The notes under the pieces: generated by a model
Seen by the model: only the letters and a program-made list of their open reading frames with translations
What the model was told of the DNA's origin: nothing
The model's database searches: none
Shown here: positions 30,191-31,672 of the stretch, one piece after another
How the letters are laid out: each line of letters opens with the position of its first letter
Position numbering within the stretch: the first letter of the stretch is position 1
Source: DATNIC01 sp035604635
GTDB lineage: Bacteria; Vulcanimicrobiota; Vulcanimicrobiia; Vulcanimicrobiales; Vulcanimicrobiaceae
Reading direction: 5' to 3'
NCBI GenBank assembly: GCA_035604635.1
Contig: DATNIC010000157.1
Span: 1 to 31,672 of the forward strand
Length of the DNA: 31,672 nucleotides
Translations under genes and position numbers: made by a program

Positions 30191-31626
30191 CCCGTCTCGG
30201 CCGTCTCGGGGATGCCGAAATCAAAGAGGTGCCCCATCTTGTCGCGTTTGGTCTCGATGTAATGCGCGTTGTAGGGCCCCGGATCGGTCGCGATCGAGAC
30301 GCGCTCGACGATCCGCAAGCCATAGCCTTCCAACCCGACGATCTTCGTCGGATTGTTCGTCATCAGCCGCATCTCGCGCACGCCCAAGTCCACGAGGATT
30401 TGCGAACCGATTCCGTAGTCACGCTTGTCGATGGGGAGTCCCAGCGCGACGTTCGCTTCGACCGTGTCGGCGCCCGCATCTTGCAATGCGTAAGCCTTGA
30501 GCTTGTTGGCCAGCCCGATTCCGCGGCCTTCCTGGTGCAAGTAGAGGAAGACGCCGCGCCCCTCTTGCGCGATCATCTCGAGTGCCGCGTCGCGTTGCGC
30601 GGCGCAGTCGCACCGGACCGAATGGAGGGCATCGCCGGTCAAGCATTCCGAATGCACGCGAACGAGGATGTTCGTCCCGTCGCCGACGTCCCCCATGACC
30701 ATGGCAACGTGTGTGATCCCATCGACTTTGCTTTCGTAGGCGTAGCCTTTGAAAAAGCCTTGCATCGTCGGGAGCTTGAACTCGGCAACCCGCTCGACCA
30801 GCTTCTCGTGGCGCATCCGGTACGCGATGAGGTCCTTGACGGTGATCAGTTTCAAACGGTGTTTCGCGGCGAACTCGCGCAGGCGCGGCAAGCGCATCAT
30901 CGTCCCGTCTTCGTCCATGATTTCACAGATGACCCCGGCAGGATAGAAGCCGGCCAGCCGCGCGAGATCGACCGACGCTTCCGTCTGCCCGGCACGGACC
31001 AGGACGCCGCCTTCGCGCGCGCGCAGCGGAAACGTGTGCCCGGGACGCAAGAAATCCGATGGCTTTGCATTCGGATCGAGCAGCGCTTCGATCGTCGCAG
31101 CTCGATCGTGCGCGGAGATCCCGGTCGTCGTCCGTCCGCGCGCTTCGATCGAGACCGTGAAAGCGGTCTCGTGCATCGAGGTGTTGTCGTCGACCATGCT
31201 CGGGATGTGTAACTCATCGAGGCGCTTCCCGATGATCGGGACGCAAATGAGGCCGCCCGCCTCTTTGCGCATGAAGTTGATCGCGTCAGGCGTGACCATC
31301 CGCGCAGCCATGACCAAGTCGCCCTCGTTCTCGCGATCCTCATCGTCGAGGACGATGACCATCCGGCCAGCGCGCACCTCGGAGACCGCATCCTCGATCG
31401 TGCTGGTGATCGGCCCACCGGCCTCAAAGCGCTTCCCGAGCGACGGCAGAACCGCCGCCAGGCGTTGTACCGTCCGGTACGACGGCGAACGCCTTCCGGA
31501 CCGGAGGTACGAGATCGCGGCTTCGGTTAAGCCGGACCGCTGCGCGAGCTGGGAAGCGGACATATCCGCCTCATCCATAGCGGCCCGAAGGTCCATGGCA
31601 AAGCTACTCTCAACATACCCTTCCAT
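30187..31626 (-). CDS. ribBA: HTH (XRE-type)-RibB-RibA trifunctional fusion
   Basis: A 479-residue protein with three parts. Residues about 10-65 form an XRE-like helix-turn-helix: MSASQLAQRSGLTEAAISYL followed by RSGRRSPSYRTVQRLAAVL. Residues 73-270 are DHBP synthase (RibB): DDEDRENEGDLVMAA (94-108), TTGISAHDRAATI, RPGHTFPLRAREGGVLVRAG. Residues 277-450 are GTP cyclohydrolase II (RibA): VRVHSECLTGD, the zinc ligands Cys328, Cys339 and Cys341 (CDC), HQEGRGIGL, DKRDYGIGSQI and LMTNNPTKIVGL. Both enzymes look intact. RibBA fusions are common, but the leading DNA-binding domain is not part of the standard protein and may allow autoregulation. The ATG at 31626 is kept; the ATG at 31596 (MDLRAAMDE) would leave the HTH intact. 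Confidence 0.93.
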   Translation of the reverse strand: MEGYVESSFAMDLRAAMDEADMSASQLAQRSGLTEAAISYLRSGRRSPSYRTVQRLAAVLPSLGKRFEAGGPITSTIEDAVSEVRAGRMVIVLDDEDRENEGDLVMAARMVTPDAINFMRKEAGGLICVPIIGKRLDELHIPSMVDDNTSMHETAFTVSIEARGRTTTGISAHDRAATIEALLDPNAKPSDFLRPGHTFPLRAREGGVLVRAGQTEASVDLARLAGFYPAGVICEIMDEDGTMMRLPRLREFAAKHRLKLITVKDLIAYRMRHEKLVERVAEFKLPTMQGFFKGYAYESKVDGITHVAMVMGDVGDGTNILVRVHSECLTGDALHSVRCDCAAQRDAALEMIAQEGRGVFLYLHQEGRGIGLANKLKAYALQDAGADTVEANVALGLPIDKRDYGIGSQILVDLGVREMRLMTNNPTKIVGLEGYGLRIVERVSIATDPGPYNAHYIETKRDKMGHLFDFGIPETAETG

Positions 31627-31632
31627 CGTGAC

Positions 31633-31642
31633 ATAAGCTTAT
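31633..31642. promoter_or_regulatory. Palindrome at the ribAB -10 region, candidate operator
   Basis: ATAAGCTTAT is a perfect 10-base palindrome overlapping the -10 box, seven bases from the ribAB start. A second, imperfect dyad TTGACA-GT-TGTTAA (31651-31664) covers the -35 box. Either could be the site bound by the HTH domain of the encoded protein. This is inferred from position and symmetry. Confidence 0.35.
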
Positions 31643-31664
31643 AACCCGACTTAACAACTGTCAA
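31638..31664 (-). promoter_or_regulatory. Putative ribAB promoter
   Basis: On the minus strand a perfect TTGACA (31664-31659) is followed after 15 bases by TATAAG (31643-31638), which matches five of six -10 bases. The spacer is short; a 17-base spacer would put the weaker TAAGCT at -10. The start codon would follow within about ten bases, so the transcript would be nearly leaderless, or translation starts at 31596. Confidence 0.5.
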
Positions 31665-31672
31665 GATTATAT

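Noticed and set aside
1..31672. tRNA genes, CRISPR arrays, insertion sequences or prophage remnants
   Set aside because: Gaps are all under about 125 bases. I saw no clover-leaf, spaced repeat, transposase motif or phage gene in the window.

Overview
This is a gene-dense, GC-rich bacterial window with 26 protein genes. There is no non-coding gap above about 125 bases, no RNA gene, no insertion sequence and no CRISPR array. Start and stop codons overlap at many junctions. The organism cannot be named from the sequence. Bacterial housekeeping genes (thrS, tsaD, holA, guaA, purF), an alphaproteobacteria-like aliphatic-sulfonate ABC cassette, an actinobacteria-like SOS box and archaeal-type PurP enzymes together suggest an uncultured, deep-branching, high-GC phylum (for example Eremiobacterota-like). 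That is a guess.

Layout. 1-2818 (+): end of thrS, a GH114-like lipoprotein, tsaD and a RidA protein. 2780-4446 (-): purM then purN. 4464-8508 (+): pepA, then a promoter and a sulfonate-type ABC operon (binding protein, permease, ATPase). 8461-13066 (-): a Bax-inhibitor-1-like membrane protein, purF and a GAF-GAF-GGDEF-EAL protein. 13149-14054 (+): a radical SAM protein whose start codon lies in a perfect SOS-box-like palindrome. 14051-31626 (-): a long co-directional run ribAB, ribH, zinc-ribbon protein, mtnA, holA, purB, purC-purE-like fusion, purL, purQ, PurS-like protein, purP, M61 peptidase, second purP, guaA, purD.

Together the genes encode most of de novo purine synthesis: PurF, PurD, PurN, PurL/PurQ (with a possible PurS), PurM, PurC, PurB and GuaA. 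The AICAR-to-FAICAR step appears to be given to archaeal-type, formate- and ATP-dependent PurP rather than to bacterial PurH. There are two PurP paralogs, of different sequence types, with a secreted-type M61 peptidase gene wedged between them by overlapping reading frames. PurC carries a PurE-like tail as in animal PAICS, but the catalytic histidine of PurE is replaced. No purH, purO, purK, free purE or guaB is visible.

The most unusual single gene is ribAB, which has an XRE-type helix-turn-helix domain fused ahead of the two riboflavin enzymes and dyad sequences just upstream. It may be a self-regulating enzyme. The other strong signal is the SOS-box-like operator on the radical SAM gene.
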